Positions 1-12,341 of a stretch of DNA of 64,000 nt are shown one piece after another. Each line of letters starts with the position of its first letter. Position 1 is the stretch's first letter. This stretch comes from Cerrena zonata. Taxonomy: Eukaryota; Basidiomycota; Agaricomycetes; Polyporales; Cerrenaceae. The notes under the pieces are model-generated. The model did not search any database and had not been told where the DNA came from. It worked only from the letters and a program-made list of their open reading frames with translations. The stretch is from assembly GCA_038087015.1 (NCBI GenBank), contig JASBNA010000001.1:434001-498000 (forward strand), in the 5' to 3' direction. The translations under genes and the position numbers were made by a program.

Positions 1-648
1 GACTTGTCGGGGAATATTAGTCGCATTGCCTTTTGCGAGAGCGACTCAGGCAAGTACATGTTATACTATATTAATAAGGACCATGACAGTAATCCTGCAT
101 GAGGACCTGTGGAGTAAATTATTAGCAGAGAGCAGCGAAAGCGAAGTCAGGGCAGCCCAAACCAATTTCAACTTCTTGGTGTCGGCTGGGGGAACCAGCC
201 GGGAAACCCCTCGAACGAAGGCAGAAGACCCGGAACAGTATCAGATCATTCCACAAACGAAACCACATGTTGATGGAATGCCAATAGAATTTGGAAGCGT
301 ATCACCCCCGGGGAAGGGAAGCGATGAGCGCAGGACACGGACAATGCGACAATGTAAAATTGGAACATGGGAGTTCCCCCGGTGTGATCTCGCACCACAA
401 CCAGGGCCCAAAAAGGTAAGGGTCGATTTATCGGGGTGGGGCCCTGGGGTGTGATGAGACGAGGTCAATAGCCCACCGTTAAGCGAGTAATGAGGGAAGA
501 GCAAATGGATATAAAACCCTGGTGCGTCTCACCGTATATCCCCACTTTTCTCCAGCATCTTTACTCATCGATACTCTATACGCCACCTCTCGTCACCGTC
601 GAGGCAGCTCAATCGATTCTCCTACACCGTCCTCCATAAACCTTCAAC
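1..648. other. Upstream region, no convincing gene
   Basis: A 142-codon frame lies on the plus strand here, but its composition is not that of a recognisable protein and no splice structure supports it. The last 150 bases are a pyrimidine-rich promoter and leader for the gene that follows. Confidence 0.5.
510..519 (+). promoter_or_regulatory. TATA-like element
   Basis: An ATATAAAA run lies about 135 bases upstream of the ATG at 649 and is followed by a pyrimidine-rich stretch (CCACTTTTCTCC and similar) typical of fungal transcription starts. It would serve the gene at 649-1424. Confidence 0.45.
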
Positions 649-1424
649 ATGATCTGGCTCTTTAGCTTCGTCTTCGCCTTTGCCTTATTGGTCATATGGA
701 CAACTTGCCTTCCACAATGGAAAATCGTAAGCGTCCAACTAGCATGTTTGAGGGCGAACCCACCACTAACGTTGTACTCTTTGCTTCAGAACGACGGGGA
801 TTGGTTGACGAACCAGATCCTCTGAGCAGTGTTGTCGTGTCTCCCTTTGAACCCCTTAGCGACGACGACGACGATTCGGATACCGACGACTCAGACTTGG
901 ACGATTCTGAAGCTGAGGACAATGATGGCGTCATTGTCGGTTGTGCCAATTGTTCTGACTGTGTTACCAAACGTCGCGTGCGACGCCGCAACTACAAGGC
1001 CAGGAAATACGTCTACGGCCAAGGCACCGTTGCACTGGCGAACCCCGGCGAGGACATTCCCCAGTACTCTGAGCCCGGACCTTCCTCCTACCCCAAATGT
1101 GACCAGCCCTCCTACTCAATGCCGATCGGTCAAGGGCCTTACCAGCCGTGGCCTTTGCCCATCGGACAAGAACGCCCTATCAGGAATTCATTCCAAGGGC
1201 AAAACCGCACAACTAGTAACGTCGTTAAACCAACGACACATGTGATTCATGGACCAATGGACGAGGAGAAGACGGCGGATGAGGTAGATCCCCCACTCAG
1301 TCCTCCCAGGTTGACAGGTACCGAGCTCGATCCACGGCAAATCAATGGGTTTGATACCTTGACTTCGGGACATGGAGCCGTAGCGATGAACTTGAAGACG
1401 ATGGAGAACATCGGGGGTCACTGA
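649..1424 (+). CDS. Acidic low-complexity protein, start uncertain
   Basis: I do not recognise this gene. An open frame from the ATG at 696 gives 242 residues. It has a strongly acidic tract (about residues 50-75, DDDDD and similar), a basic Cys-containing patch (CANCSDC then RRVRRR) and a Pro/Tyr/Gln-rich middle. A second ATG at 649, just after the pyrimidine-rich leader, opens another frame that encodes a hydrophobic segment (MIWLFSFVFAFALLVIW). It runs to a perfect donor (gtaagc at 727) with an acceptor (ttgcttcag) ending at 789. Joining these leaves the downstream acidic frame off by one base. The real protein may therefore be a signal-anchored acidic protein with a base missing in this sequence, or the two frames may be unrelated. 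The stop is at 1422-1424. Confidence 0.45.
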
Positions 1425-2193
1425 CACTATCATTGACTCCATCAAGTTATATACTCAGCAGAAGCTCTGCTGTACCTTGGTTTCAACTGTGCATTAGTAC
1501 AGTATTGTATTACTTGACAGCGACTTGCAAATGATGTTCACCTTTCAAGTTCTTATTTCTTTTCCTCTTGTACTTTGTAGACTCTGTCGTTGACAACCGT
1601 CATCGACAACTTCTCGACCCTTGTAATTGATTTGTTCCCCTGAATGAAAATCCTTGTGTTGTCTGCCTGAAAGAAACCTGTCAAGATCGATGGATATGTA
1701 CAAGATGGACTGTACAGCAGGGCAAAAAAATCTTGAGACCGCAAAAGGAAGGTCCGTACACTGTTTTCGGACAGGGTTCTGAAAGTTTGCACTGCCACAG
1801 TATTCGGGAGAATCTCGCTATCTAAAGTATCTTGTTCTCTTACTATTGGTCTTTATTCACCTTGACACATACGCTGACGTGCCATCGTATGGGATCAGTG
1901 GGTATGTGCTAGCATCGCGCAAAAGAACAACAATCCCGCGCGTGACGAAAGTACAAGATCGTCATAGAGAACGATTACTAGGGAGCCTTAGCTCAAACTC
2001 ACGGCGTGTAGTCGATAGTATGGTAAGGCATATGATATTCCATTCATCCAGAACACTACACTTATATTTTGAAGCTCAAGGTTGTCTGAAGGCTTAAAAC
2101 TGCTTGTGGGCAGTCTGTCGAAATAAAATGTACAAGAATTCACCAATCAATCGTCAAATCAGACCTCTTTTTGTGAGAACAATAACCTAGCTG
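1425..2193. other. Intergenic stretch with one orphan frame
   Basis: About 770 bases without a supported gene. The minus strand has a frame open from about 1848 to 1553 (roughly 98 codons) that reads like protein but has no ATG and no clear upstream exon. The rest shows nothing recognisable. Confidence 0.4.
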
Positions 2194-3119
2194 TTATGTC
2201 CGAGAATACTTGCTCGCAGAGGGACTGGGTTGATAGGATGGAGGACGTTGTTGAGGTGGATATTGGCTTCGAAAAACGGGTCTCTGTTGTTGAATAGGCG
2301 GGATATATGGCATAGGATCCTTCGGTTCGTAAATTCCAGGTGTACCAGAAGGCGGGGTGGGGTCCACGGCAAAGTTTGCTTCCTTTGCGCTCATCTGCCA
2401 TACACTCCTACCGTTGCTGTGCATTTTCAGTGATAGCACGGTAAGGACGATTACGTAGAAGAACACTACAATGGTAATCATTACTTAGTTTGACAGCGTT
2501 TGAAATTAGATCAGGTAAAACGATACGTACGGCAGAACCAATTCAAATGTGCGAATGCTAGGATGGCTCGGGTTTCACTGCAGCCTGTGCGAATGGTATT
2601 GTTTGTTGAGAGACACACGGATGTTGAGTTTGCGTATATGTTTGAGGTATACGATGCAGTTGCCAGCCAAAGGACAGCGAGGGTCCCTACAGAATTGAGT
2701 TAGCGTGACACGGTAGGAACCAGTAGTATACCGGTCGAACTTTACCTAACCAAGACAGCTCAAACACGATCATAGAAGTAAGCGCACCCTTCCTTGTCCG
2801 ATCAATGAGCAACCTATAATTGGATTATCAAGAATGTAGACCTCGTATATCGATGAATTTGACGAACATAATAGGCAGAGTAAACAGTGACAGCAGAGAC
2901 ACTGCTAACGCTAAAGCCGCGAACGGATCGTAGAACGGAATAATGAATTTTGTTTGGGTAGTCGTAATCCAATGAGCTGACAGGCTCAAGATAATGATCG
3001 AAAATAACGAAACAGTGCCTGTAGTAATTCGTCAGTATCGCTCTTATACACCACAAGGTTAAATGCTGACTTAGGATCAACGTTCTGACCAGGTTGAAAT
3101 GCATAGAGAGTAACTGCAT
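2194..3119 (-). CDS. MARVEL-domain four-helix membrane protein
   Basis: Five exons on the minus strand read as one 237-residue protein: 3119-3071, 3018-2868, 2813-2746, 2686-2531 and 2483-2194. The introns are 47-59 bases and all phases agree. Four membrane segments follow the MARVEL pattern. The first is near the N-terminus (TLILSTVSLFSIIILSLS). The second lies around FAALALAVSLLSL. The third runs through MIVFELSWLGTLAVLWLAT, and the fourth through MITIVVFFYVIVLTVLSL. A Cys-containing loop separates helices three and four. The C-terminal tail of about 65 residues is cytoplasmic-looking and rich in Pro, Gln and Ser, with PYIPP and YPPQQRPPSY. MARVEL proteins organise membrane domains or act in vesicle trafficking; the exact role here is unknown. 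The family call rests on the helix pattern and on the FELxWLGxLxVLWLA block before helix three. Confidence 0.8.
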
Positions 3120-4014
3120 AATGAGAAAAGAGGGGAGTCACTGTCAAAGATGAGAGGGAGGAGGGGGTACAAGGGGAAAGAGGACCGTCGTCAAATCTTG
3201 ATACCTTGGCTCCTTGAATTATTATTGTAGCCTAGATGTCTTAGATCAAGCTCTATTGACGAAGTGCGGTGTGCTTATGCTAACGGAGGCTTTAGTACAA
3301 AGTCTAAACCAATTCAGTTGGTTTATAGTTTGGAACCCCAGTGAGTAGGTGACTGTCATGTGTTATCATCTTGGCGGTTCATTGAGATTGACAGGATCAG
3401 GATGTGTTTGATAAGTGATTATCACAAGATTGAAGTTGTGGACTGCTTGATGAACGACACCGAAGATGAGTAGACCCTCCGTAAAAGACAAAAGAAATTT
3501 CAAGTCGCGCCTAACAATAGGATAAGTTTTGTAGGCAGAAGACTCGGTACCCACATGATTTGGTTGCCTAAATAGATTCAGTGAAACAACATCATTGACC
3601 TAAGACCTGTGCACAACCCTCATGGAAAGGATTACAGCCCGATCATTGCCGTGCCTGGACGCCGGGGACCTGGGATGCTTGATCTCGATCAAGTATGATC
3701 GACTCTATAGATTGGGTACGGGAATGCCAGAAAGCAGATAGGGAACAGAAAGGTGTGCGATGTTAATAAAAGCAAAGGGTTCCTAGTAGTGTAGTTAAAA
3801 CCGAAAGTACTTCCACAAATAAATAATGCAAGAGACACGCGTGCCTGGGAACGGAAAAAAAGCCGCGAAACACCAACAGGAACACCTCCATCAACAAGCA
3901 CACCTCCAAATCAGTTAAATCCAAACTAAAAACCCAAAGATCCAGAGCATAAATCATGAAGGACGTATAAAGCATGACAGCAAGAGCAGCAGATACAAGT
4001 AGTTCCTGGTGAAG
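3120..4014. other. Intergenic region
   Basis: About 900 bases. Only short overlapping frames on the minus strand occur here, in sequence that is probably the 3' untranslated region and terminator of the gene ending at 4015. No RNA gene or repeat was seen. Confidence 0.5.
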
Positions 4015-4800
4015 CTACTTGGTCTCTTTGGCGGCTTCATCCTCCTCTGAGATGATGAAGTGGGCGTTACGTTTGCCGCTGGTGATCGGAACAGGGGCCC
4101 AAATGGCATCCAGATTGAACCAACCATTAGAGGACGTGGCTGTGGTGTCGACTGCATCGGTATTGGGGCTGTTGCTCGAGTGAGAGTGAGGAGCAACGAG
4201 GGTGTTGAGAGCCATTACATCGCTCTCGGGACCCAGACCGAATTCAAGATGGGGGCGACCAGTGAGCAAACTGTGCATGATAAGGTGGCAAGCCATGATG
4301 AACAGCAAGATGGCAAATACGAAAACCATGCGTGCTTTCGCCTTACAAGAAGAGGGTTGGACAACAAAGTCTTTTTGAGCTGGGGTAGGGGGAAGTTGGA
4401 TTTGAGAAGGAAGCCTGGCCTGAAAGGAGGGAAGTGCAGGCATTGAAGGCAAACGGGCCATCATACGCTCTCGGAGCGAGGGTTTGGCTGGAGGAGATAA
4501 GAATGCAATGGCAAAGTCTTTCTCGCCATTAGGTGATGAAGGTGTCACAATGATGGCTGGCAGCGGCGCCTTCTCATCGACCAAAGGAAGTGCAAGGTCT
4601 GAGAAAAGTCTTAGATTATTGAACCAACGATATATTTTTCAAGCAACAACTCACCGAGAGGGGCAGGAATCAAAGTATAGTCCAAACGTTGTGGTAGACG
4701 GTTCAGACGAGGTGCTGTATCATCATGATTGTGGCGTATGTCAGCGAAACTGCATTTGCTTGAATTGTAACTTCAAGCACGCACCTCCGGAGCGACGCAT
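4015..4800 (-). CDS. Single-pass membrane protein, Pro-rich N-terminus
   Basis: Two exons, 4800-4655 and 4598-4015, encode about 242 residues. The intron has clean gtgagt and ttctcag ends. The first half is Pro-rich (PSMPALPSFQARLPSQIQLP). One membrane segment, FVFAILLFIMACHLIMHSLL, lies past the middle, followed by a Ser/Thr-rich stretch and an acidic tail ending near SEEDEAAKETK. From the ATG at 4800 the frame meets a stop after 19 codons. Dropping one T from the run of three (4747-4749 on the plus strand) joins it smoothly to the long downstream frame (QFADIRHNHDDTAPR). I therefore treat this as one gene with a single-base indel. No function is assigned. It lies head-to-head with the WD40 gene at 5189, sharing about 390 bases. 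Confidence 0.65.
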
Positions 4801-5188
4801 GATAAGATTCTAGGTAAAGGGGTAGGTTAAAGATAGCGAAACAAGGCTCAAGTTAATGTTGAGTTGTTATAGCCAGTGGTGGGCACAGTGATCGACGGTG
4901 AGGACGAGACTGCGACGACGCAAAAAGAATGTGAGATTAAAGGAGAGTGAGAGCACGAATCTTGAATCCGCGATAGTGATGCGAAACCCAGTCGTAGCAG
5001 GGGCGAAGAGTAGAGAGGACGAGGACGTGTGGAGGACGAAAGGGAATAGGGCCGCAGCAGACGCCCACACTCGTTGCCATATACACTGTCCACGCTGACA
5101 TAAGCATGCAAAAAAGGCAAGGGCTTCCACCCAAAATTACCTCCGGTCCCCGTCTCATCTCCCGCCTTCTGCCTGGGACTTTGTTGAA

Positions 5189-6672
5189 ATGTCTCTCGTA
5201 GACACTCCGTCCTTGTCCGTCGCTTCAACAGCGATAAAATCCACCCAACTTCCGGGGGATGTCTATGTCCTGTCTCTTGCATCACTACCATCACATTATG
5301 CCGCCGCGTCCTCGGCATCCACACAGAACATCCATCTCTTCGATAAAACAAACCTCCAAAGGGTCCTGGAACTTCCAGGACACGACAATATCTCATGCAT
5401 GCGCTCCGTCCGTAACGTCGCATCCTCGGGGCGCGAGGCCCTGGTATCCTGCGGCAAAGACGGAGCTGTGAAAGTCTGGGATGAACGATCGGGCTCTGTT
5501 GCTTTGGAAAGTAAGAGGATACTACGTCTTGATCTAAAGCTAGAAACTGAACTCAAGGAGTCTGCATCTTCCCATAGTGCACGCCTATGCTTCGAATACA
5601 CGTAGATCCCTTCTATCTTGTGATGTCTCCTTCGACGGCATGACTGTTGCTGCGGGAACCGACCTCCAGGGCGAGGACGCTCTGTTGCTATACTGGTACG
5701 AGGGAAAACACTCTATTGCCATGGCAGAAACATGCTTATTTCTTGAACCAAATATTTCTCAGGGACCCTCGCAGCCCCGCAGCACCTCGCAGAGTGCATT
5801 CGTATACCCATTCAGACGATATCACCGCAGTCCATTTTCTGAAACCAAATGGAGGACGAAGTTATCCTAACGTCCTCCTTTCCGCCTCATCTGATGGTCT
5901 ACTATGTACCTCAAACCCCGAAGAGGATGATGAAGATGAGGCGGGCCTCCATGTCGGCAATTGGGGCACTAGTGTTGCACAGGCTGGTTGGGTTTATGGC
6001 CAGTCGAATACACCTGGTGTTTGGTCCTCAAGCGACATGGAGACCTTCGGGATCTGGTCTTCTGAGGTAGGCTTCTTATGAAACTTCTCAAATTCTTCAT
6101 TTTACCGATCGATCATTCGTGCCTTACCAGCTCGATCGCATACAAGACGGTGATATTCGTCAACCAAGCATTCATAAACAGAACGTTACATGGGTAACAG
6201 ACTATCTGATCGGGTGTCATAATGGCAGCAAGATCCTCCCAAACCACGACAATGAGCTGAATGTGTTCCTTGGTTCAAATGAGTATGTGGGCTCTCTGTA
6301 GTTCGCTTATTTCTAATTCAAATAATCTTTCCAGGGGTGATATCGCCATGATCTCGAGACCTGACTTGGCGGACCCCGAGAGCCCTTGGCAGCTCCATCG
6401 AGTATGGACGAATGGGCACGTTGGCATCGTGCGATCATTGCTATGGGATGAAAGTGTACGTCCTGATCGTTATGCAAAGTTGATCCGTTCATGGACCTGG
6501 TTCATTCTAGAACAACATCTTGTTAACCGGTGGTGAAGACTCCAAGATCAATGCATGGGCAAGTCCTCCCCTGGTGCCGGAAAACGTCTCAGTTGGCGAC
6601 AAACGTACCAACGACTCTGATTCCATGGATGTTGATTCAGACAGCAATAATCGAAAGAGAAGACGAGGATAA
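5189..6672 (+). CDS. WD40-repeat protein, WDR89-like
   Basis: Six exons, 5189-5510, 5578-5695, 5763-6066, 6131-6282, 6335-6455 and 6511-6672, give 392 residues with all intron phases consistent. WD-type units are visible. One has GHDNIS...SCGKDGAVKVWDERSG, another LYWDPRSP...HSDDITAVHFLKP...LLSASSDGL, and near the end comes HVGIVRSLLWDE...LLTGGEDSKINAW. The overall length, the sparse repeat set and a basic C-terminal tail (NNRKRRRG) fit the WDR89-type family. Such proteins are scaffolds and no catalytic activity is expected; the partners are unknown. The basic tail could be a nuclear localisation signal. Its 3' end lies 78 bases from the end of the convergent MCCB gene. Confidence 0.85.
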
Positions 6673-6750
6673 CTAACGTCGTTGGTGTTGTAAAAGTAAA
6701 ATAAATGTGTAAATCTTGTGCCTACAATGACATTCCAGGTCCGTCTAGAA

Positions 6751-8977
6751 TTACATTCTGAATACTCCAAATCCGTTATGGTTTCCATCCCATGTTGTCT
6801 GACAATGGCTAGACCCTCTTGATCCACGTTCTCTTGCAGAGAGTGCAAGTGCTAGTCCAACGGTATCACGCGTGTCTGTTGGTTTGATGATACCATCATC
6901 CCAAAGTCGTGCTGTAGCATAAAGCGCAGTTGACTGTTCTTCTATCTCCGATTTCAATGACGAGTGCTTTGTAGGATCCCTGGTACCGAGAAGTCAATAA
7001 AGTCTCATTGCGGAGTGCCAAAATGACGTACTTTGATACGGTCGCCATAACTTGAGACAATTGTCCCGGACCCATGACGGACACCTTCGCGTTCTGTCGG
7101 CAGATGTGATTAGTATTTACTCATTTCCTCTCGGGATTACGACTTACCGGCCACATCCAGAGGAACCTCGGTGAATATGCTCTTCCGCACATACCGTAGT
7201 TACCGGCACCGTAGCTGCCACCCACGATGACAGTCAACTTCGGCACGTCCGCGCAAGCTACTGCTCGAACCATCTTTGCTCCGTCTTTCGCAATGCCCGC
7301 CTTTCTCTGCTTTCGAGCCAACCATGTAGCCTGTCACATTTACCAAGAAGAGTAATGGTATCTGTCTTTGCGAGCAAAGTTCAATGAAGTGAGTTGCTTT
7401 GAGTGCAGACTGGGAGAATAGAATGCCGTTGTTTCCCACTATCCCGACGGGATAGCCGTGGATGTTCGCGAAACCCTGTAAATGTGTAAGGGGGAGCTTC
7501 TACGAGGTAGGAAACCAAGCTCTGCAGCCTTACTGTTATGATGGTCGGACCATACTCTTTCTTGAACTCGCGGAACTTGCTACCATCGACAATCCTCGCA
7601 ATAACATCCCTCATATCGAACGCCTGTCGAAGATCAGTACCCACAATGCCATGCAGCTCATGCGAATTGTACACAGGATCTTCCGGAGGAACTGGTGGCT
7701 ATGGTCCACATGGAAATACATCATCAAGATCCGTCTCATATGTATGATATGACAACATACCGGAACCTCACGTCCACCAGCTTTACCAAGATCGCTAACG
7801 ATACCTCGCGCGATAGCGATAGCGTGCTCATCATCTCGTGCAAGGTGGTCTGTTACACCACTTTCCGAGGAATGCATCTGACCTCCCCCGAGTGTCTCTT
7901 CGTCGACTTCCTCTCCTGTTGCGGCTTTCACGAGAGGTGGACCCGCTAGGAAGATTCTACCTTGTTCTCGGACGATGATGTTTTCATCTGCCATTGCCGG
8001 TACATATGCTCCACCTATAGATTTTTCTTGTAAGATGGGTGACCTGGGAACCGAGTAAAGTGGAGCAAACCTGCCACTGATATGCCGTGTACGATAGCAA
8101 TTTGAGGGATCCCTAAGGCAGACATTTGCGCCTAGAAAAATGAGTCTACATCATTTGTGCACAAGTTTAAGAAGACCTACCATATTATAGAATATTCGTC
8201 CAAAGTGTTCTTTGTCCGGAAATACCTGTGGAAATGACATAGAGTTACCTCTAGGATTGTACACCACACTGAGCTAACTCACGTTAGCTTGGTGTGGTAA
8301 TGCAGCGCCACCGGATTCAACTGCATAGTTATGAGATGAGCATTAATCCTTCTGCAACGATAACTCACGTACCAACGTATACACAGGGCAGACCATGTTC
8401 CTTCGCAATTTCCTGAGCGCGAAGGTGCTTCTTTACCTAGATGTCCAAGAATGAGGCCAAACGACTCTAACGGCGAGTAAAGCATACTAACAGTCAACGG
8501 GTAATATGATCCACCCTTCACTGTTGCGTCATTAACCACCACCACACATTCCCTTCCAGATATACGTCCAATTCCAGTGATAATACCAGCACCGGGTACT
8601 GTATCAGGGTATACATCATGAGCAGCAAGTTGTGACAACTCTACGAAAGGGGTATGGGGATCTAAAAGTAACGCAAGTCTATATATGTCTGTTATTAAAT
8701 GTTCCAACCTCGAGTTAGCTCATGCTATAGCTTACCTTTCTCGAGGCAATTTCTTTCCTTTGCTCCGCATTCGTTCTGCAGCTTTGACTCCACCCCCTAA
8801 TCTCGCTGTCGCAGTCTTTGCTTCAAAATCTGCTACCAAAGCATCCATAGCTTCTGCCTTTGCTTTGAATTCAGGTGACGTCGTTGAAATACGCGTAGGA
8901 AGGACAGAAGCATGGTATGCTCTACGGGCACGGATGGGTACGCGTCGAGCTGAGCGACGCAACGCTGCATACATCAT
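6751..8977 (-). CDS. 3-methylcrotonyl-CoA carboxylase beta subunit
   Basis: Eleven exons encode the carboxyltransferase subunit of mitochondrial 3-methylcrotonyl-CoA carboxylase (leucine catabolism), which carboxylates 3-methylcrotonyl-CoA from a biotinyl group carried by the alpha subunit. Exon starts and ends are 8977-8736, 8678-8492, 8436-8373, 8320-8283, 8225-8181, 8131-8071, 8014-7772, 7691-7534, 7475-7148, 7093-7032 and 6979-6751. Recognisable blocks are LLPRERL-like near residue 80, [85 protein letters not shown] and a final FGVFRM. The N-terminus is Arg/Ala-rich ([20 protein letters not shown]), as expected of a mitochondrial presequence. Exon 9 is 328 bases where the phases need 327; one G too many in the CCC run at 7296-7298 breaks the frame at [13 protein letters not shown]. 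With that base removed the product is about 551 residues, normal for the family. Confidence 0.93.
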
Positions 8978-9373
8978 GTAGTGTTATACTAGGTGGAAAC
9001 CTAACAACTGAAGCTCTGCAGTCTGCTGAGAGGATAGCAAGCAATGTGGAGAGTTCAGAGTATGCCCCGGCTCAACTTGTATTCCAGGATCAAAATGCGG
9101 GGAAAGGTCCGTCCGCAACACGTGAAGCGATCGTATGAAGTTCCGATCTGATCTCAGTCTGGGGATAATCGTTCTCTATTAAATGACATCACAATTGAAA
9201 TCGCCGGGTCATCTTCAATCTGTCCTCAAAAACAGCAGAGCACAATATGTGCGTATATTTCCAATCTCAGATGAGTATACCGTACAGTAGGAGAGTAAGA
9301 TAGTGACTAGTGTACAAAGAGGCGTGAAACCCGTAGAATATATCGTAAAGTGTCCGAGTTAGTAGGGACATGT
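8978..9373. other. Intergenic region
   Basis: About 400 bases between the MCCB start (-) and the transporter stop (-). It should hold the MCCB promoter and the transporter terminator. No element stands out. Confidence 0.5.
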
Positions 9374-11905
9374 TTAGTAGACGTAACGGACTGCGAGAGG
9401 AATATTAGCTGCAGGCTTGCGATGTAAAGAGAGAGGCGAAACGTACAATCAGGGTTCTCCTTATCCGTGAGATCGTCGAAGGCGTGTCTGTGAGAGATAT
9501 GCTCTGACTAAATTGAGAGAGTTAGAAGATCTATTGTGAGGCACGAATAATTATCGACACTTACGCTATCCTCGCCATTTTCACGAGACTCTCTGAGGCC
9601 TTGAGCACGTCGTTTGAGGACGTTGAGTCGCATCAACCGGAGGCGAAGGAACACGATAACCGCAAGTTGGATACCGTACATGACAATGTGAGTAACGAAA
9701 GCCTTGATGTATCGCGGTCCGTCGTTTGAACGGAATACTATCGGAAGGTGAGCTTCCGAATCGGAAGACAGTGTTGGAAAAGAAGCAGCTAACCTTGAGG
9801 TCCAACGGCATTCCCAACGGCCCATGCACTATAAGTTACAAATAATGTTAGCACAAGACCGATGATTTGTAACGGGAATAGCACGCACATAAAGACGAGA
9901 GATGACGCGACAACCTGCTTCGAACGACCTCCGACGTTGTTGGTCATGATTGCTAGATTGAGAACAGCGACACCACCGAAGCCTTGGGTACAGCTATCGA
10001 GGAGTTAGAGACTGAATACCAATAGTTGAAAGAGAAAAACATACTAAAATGCAATGAGCAATCCAACCTTGGTGTGTGCGTTGGTAAGGACGGCTATAGA
10101 AATCATTGAGCAATGGTAACGCCAAAGACTCAGAAATACCTACTCAGGAAGACAATGGTGCCGGCAATGTTGGGGAGTGTGTAGATCTAACACCAGCATG
10201 AGAGAAGGAAACGACGATGTAACTTAAGTGGTACACTCACGAAGGCGAACAGAAGCTTGTTGTTGTATCGCTTGGAGAGCCAGGCAGCGCTGAACAAGAA
10301 AGTCATGATGATGGCACCTTGCGCAATCGCAAGCAAGTAGGTTTGGAGTTGAGTGAATCCCTATGGAATTTGTCAAAAATTGATAAGATTAGCGTGGTCT
10401 GCTACAACACTTACGAAGGCCTTCAGGATGATGTTGGAGAAAGCACCGAGACCCCCAGTTGGCAGAGCGTTGGTGAATGAGATCAGAGTCACAGCCCATA
10501 CGGTGGGGTCAGTAAGAGCCTCAACTGTAGGTTGTTTGTCAATAGCCGTAAGGTAGCACAGAAAATATTTTCTACTCACTAGCTTGGTACATCTAGCAGA
10601 TGGAGTGAGTCTACGGACGGAACAATTAGGTAAGTGGGACATACCTTGAACTCCTTGTTCTGGATTCCGGTCTCGTTCTTTCGGACACGTTCAGCAATCA
10701 AGATACGGTCCTCCTTAGACCAACAAGTGGCACGCATGGGACTGTCCGGGAGCCACCAGAGAACAAAGCAACCCCACACAACAGTAAGACAACCGAGCAA
10801 CTATATCGGCATTATAGTGAGATACGGCAGGTTAGGACATTTATCAACGTACTGTGAAGAGGATTTGCCAGTTCTTCAGAGCGGCTCCTTGGATTTGAGC
10901 GATTCCATACGCGATCAATCCACCAACACATTGTTGGAAACCGTTCATCGAGTAGAAGGAGCCGATAACAAGAGCTTGCTCTTCACGAGTGTACCACATT
11001 GTTGACCTTTGGACCAACGAATTAGCAGAGGCATCAATCACCATCTAGAAACTGGGACAACTCACAAGAATACGAAAGCGGGTTGGCAAACACATTCGAA
11101 GATTCCGAGGAGCGTACGAACGATGACTAGACCAGTGAAGTTCTTGCAGGCAGCTGTACAAGCGAGGACAGCGCCCCATGCGATAATGCTACACAGAACT
11201 CAGTATCAGATATTCAACTAAAGGAGCATTATATGTGCTTACTTGAAGCCAAGGTATTTCGCTACAGGAAGTCTTTGCAGAAGTCGGTTAGTCGGGAATT
11301 CCCACACCAGGCTAACAGAATGTCTCAGTAAGGAATGATGCGCAAAGGCGGCGAAATTGTAATCACATGGCGATGTAGACTAAGCAGGACACGGGTGAGC
11401 ATCGGGAGAATTTGCACAACGGACTGTGAAGAAGACTCACCACAGGTGGTTAACCAAGCGTATTGTTGACCATGAAGGTTGTTATCTGTTATAATACCCA
11501 TGATAGATGCGAAATTGATGGTCCTAGAATTCTTTGTTAGTTCATGCTGGTCGGTTGATGGAATGAAACACTGCTTACCCCTTATCAAGAGTTTGTGCGA
11601 AATACGTAACAACCATTACAACGAGGACACGTTTGTGAACCATCCAACGTAGTCGTTTGTTCGTCTCGTCGTCGATAACGATGCCAGATGGCTCCTGAGA
11701 GAAGAAGTTGGCGACCTCAGCATCAATGCCAGCGGGGCCTGCTACGAATACATGGTATAAGCTTCAAGCTGAAGACATCTAGCGAGAAACGTAGCCTACC
11801 TTTGTCAAGGGTGTCATCGCCGCTGTTGATGGAGTAGAGATCCTTCTCTGCATCCTCGAGCATGACAGGGCTCTCAGGGGTATCCTTCAGGTTGCTAGAA
11901 GACAT
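9374..11905 (-). CDS. MFS anion transporter, Dal5/allantoate-permease type
   Basis: A multi-exon gene (ten or more introns of about 50-70 bases) starts at the ATG at 11905. Its soluble N-terminus is acidic and Ser-rich. The first transmembrane block contains LDKGTINFASIMGI, and then comes GQQYAWLTT, as in the anion:cation symporter branch of the major facilitator superfamily (allantoate, nicotinate and tartrate permeases). Later pieces include SMNGFQQCVGGLIAYGIAQI, LTVVWGCFVLWWLPDSP, RILIAERVRKNETGIQNKEF and LTDPTVWAVTLISFTNALP. The C-terminus reads DDLTDKENPDFRYVY. The last two exons are 9507-9447 and 9390-9374. The protein sits in a membrane, probably the plasma membrane. The substrate cannot be read from sequence. 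The divergent GH105 gene 436 bases away suggests an anionic sugar (unsaturated uronide), which is inference. Confidence 0.88.
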
Positions 11906-12341
11906 GAGTGGCTAATTGTCGTGACCGGATGAAGGAGAACTGTGGAAGCAAAGAGCTCGGGGAGACATTCTTCAAGCAAGCTCGCAATTTATGTGCCAAA
12001 GGTTCCGGACTTTGGAGCACTGCTCGTGCCTGAGGCATAATCGTAAAAGAAGCTACGAAATGTCTCGTGAACGCCTTTGTGGCCCACTCTACCCCAGACG
12101 GCCCGGAACGTCCACCCCACGGGGAAACGAGTCAACCGGGACTCATATGTTCCTTGTTCGCTGGGCAAGGCGCCCGCCGTTCTGTAGAACAATCCGATCA
12201 GCGATCGTCAGGAAAGCGCGGTGCGGACACGGGCCGTCGCATTCCGGCCAAGGATAGGGACCTCGACTTAAGATATTGTGCACCCTCGAGTCCGAGGTTG
12301 AGAGAAGCCCACAACTCAATCACCCCGTTGACGTGCTGAAT
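11906..12341. promoter_or_regulatory. Shared divergent promoter region, transporter/GH105
   Basis: These 436 bases separate the two start codons of divergently transcribed genes. The stretch is GC-rich (many CG-containing hexamers such as CGGCCC and GGACACGGG) and has no gene. No defined operator was identified. Joint regulation of the pair is inference from the arrangement. Confidence 0.4.

Noticed and set aside
26..454. Plus-strand frame of 142 codons at the window start
   Set aside because: No recognisable motif, no promoter or splice evidence, and an overlapping frame of similar length on the other strand.
4848..5423. Minus-strand frame of 191 codons
   Set aside because: It is antisense to the 5' end and promoter of the WD40 gene, starts at a non-ATG codon and has no family resemblance.
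7030..7093. GPGQ in place of the usual GGEQ motif in MCCB as a sign of a dead enzyme
   Set aside because: The rest of the exon is conserved, and I believe basidiomycete relatives vary here; one substitution is not enough evidence of loss.
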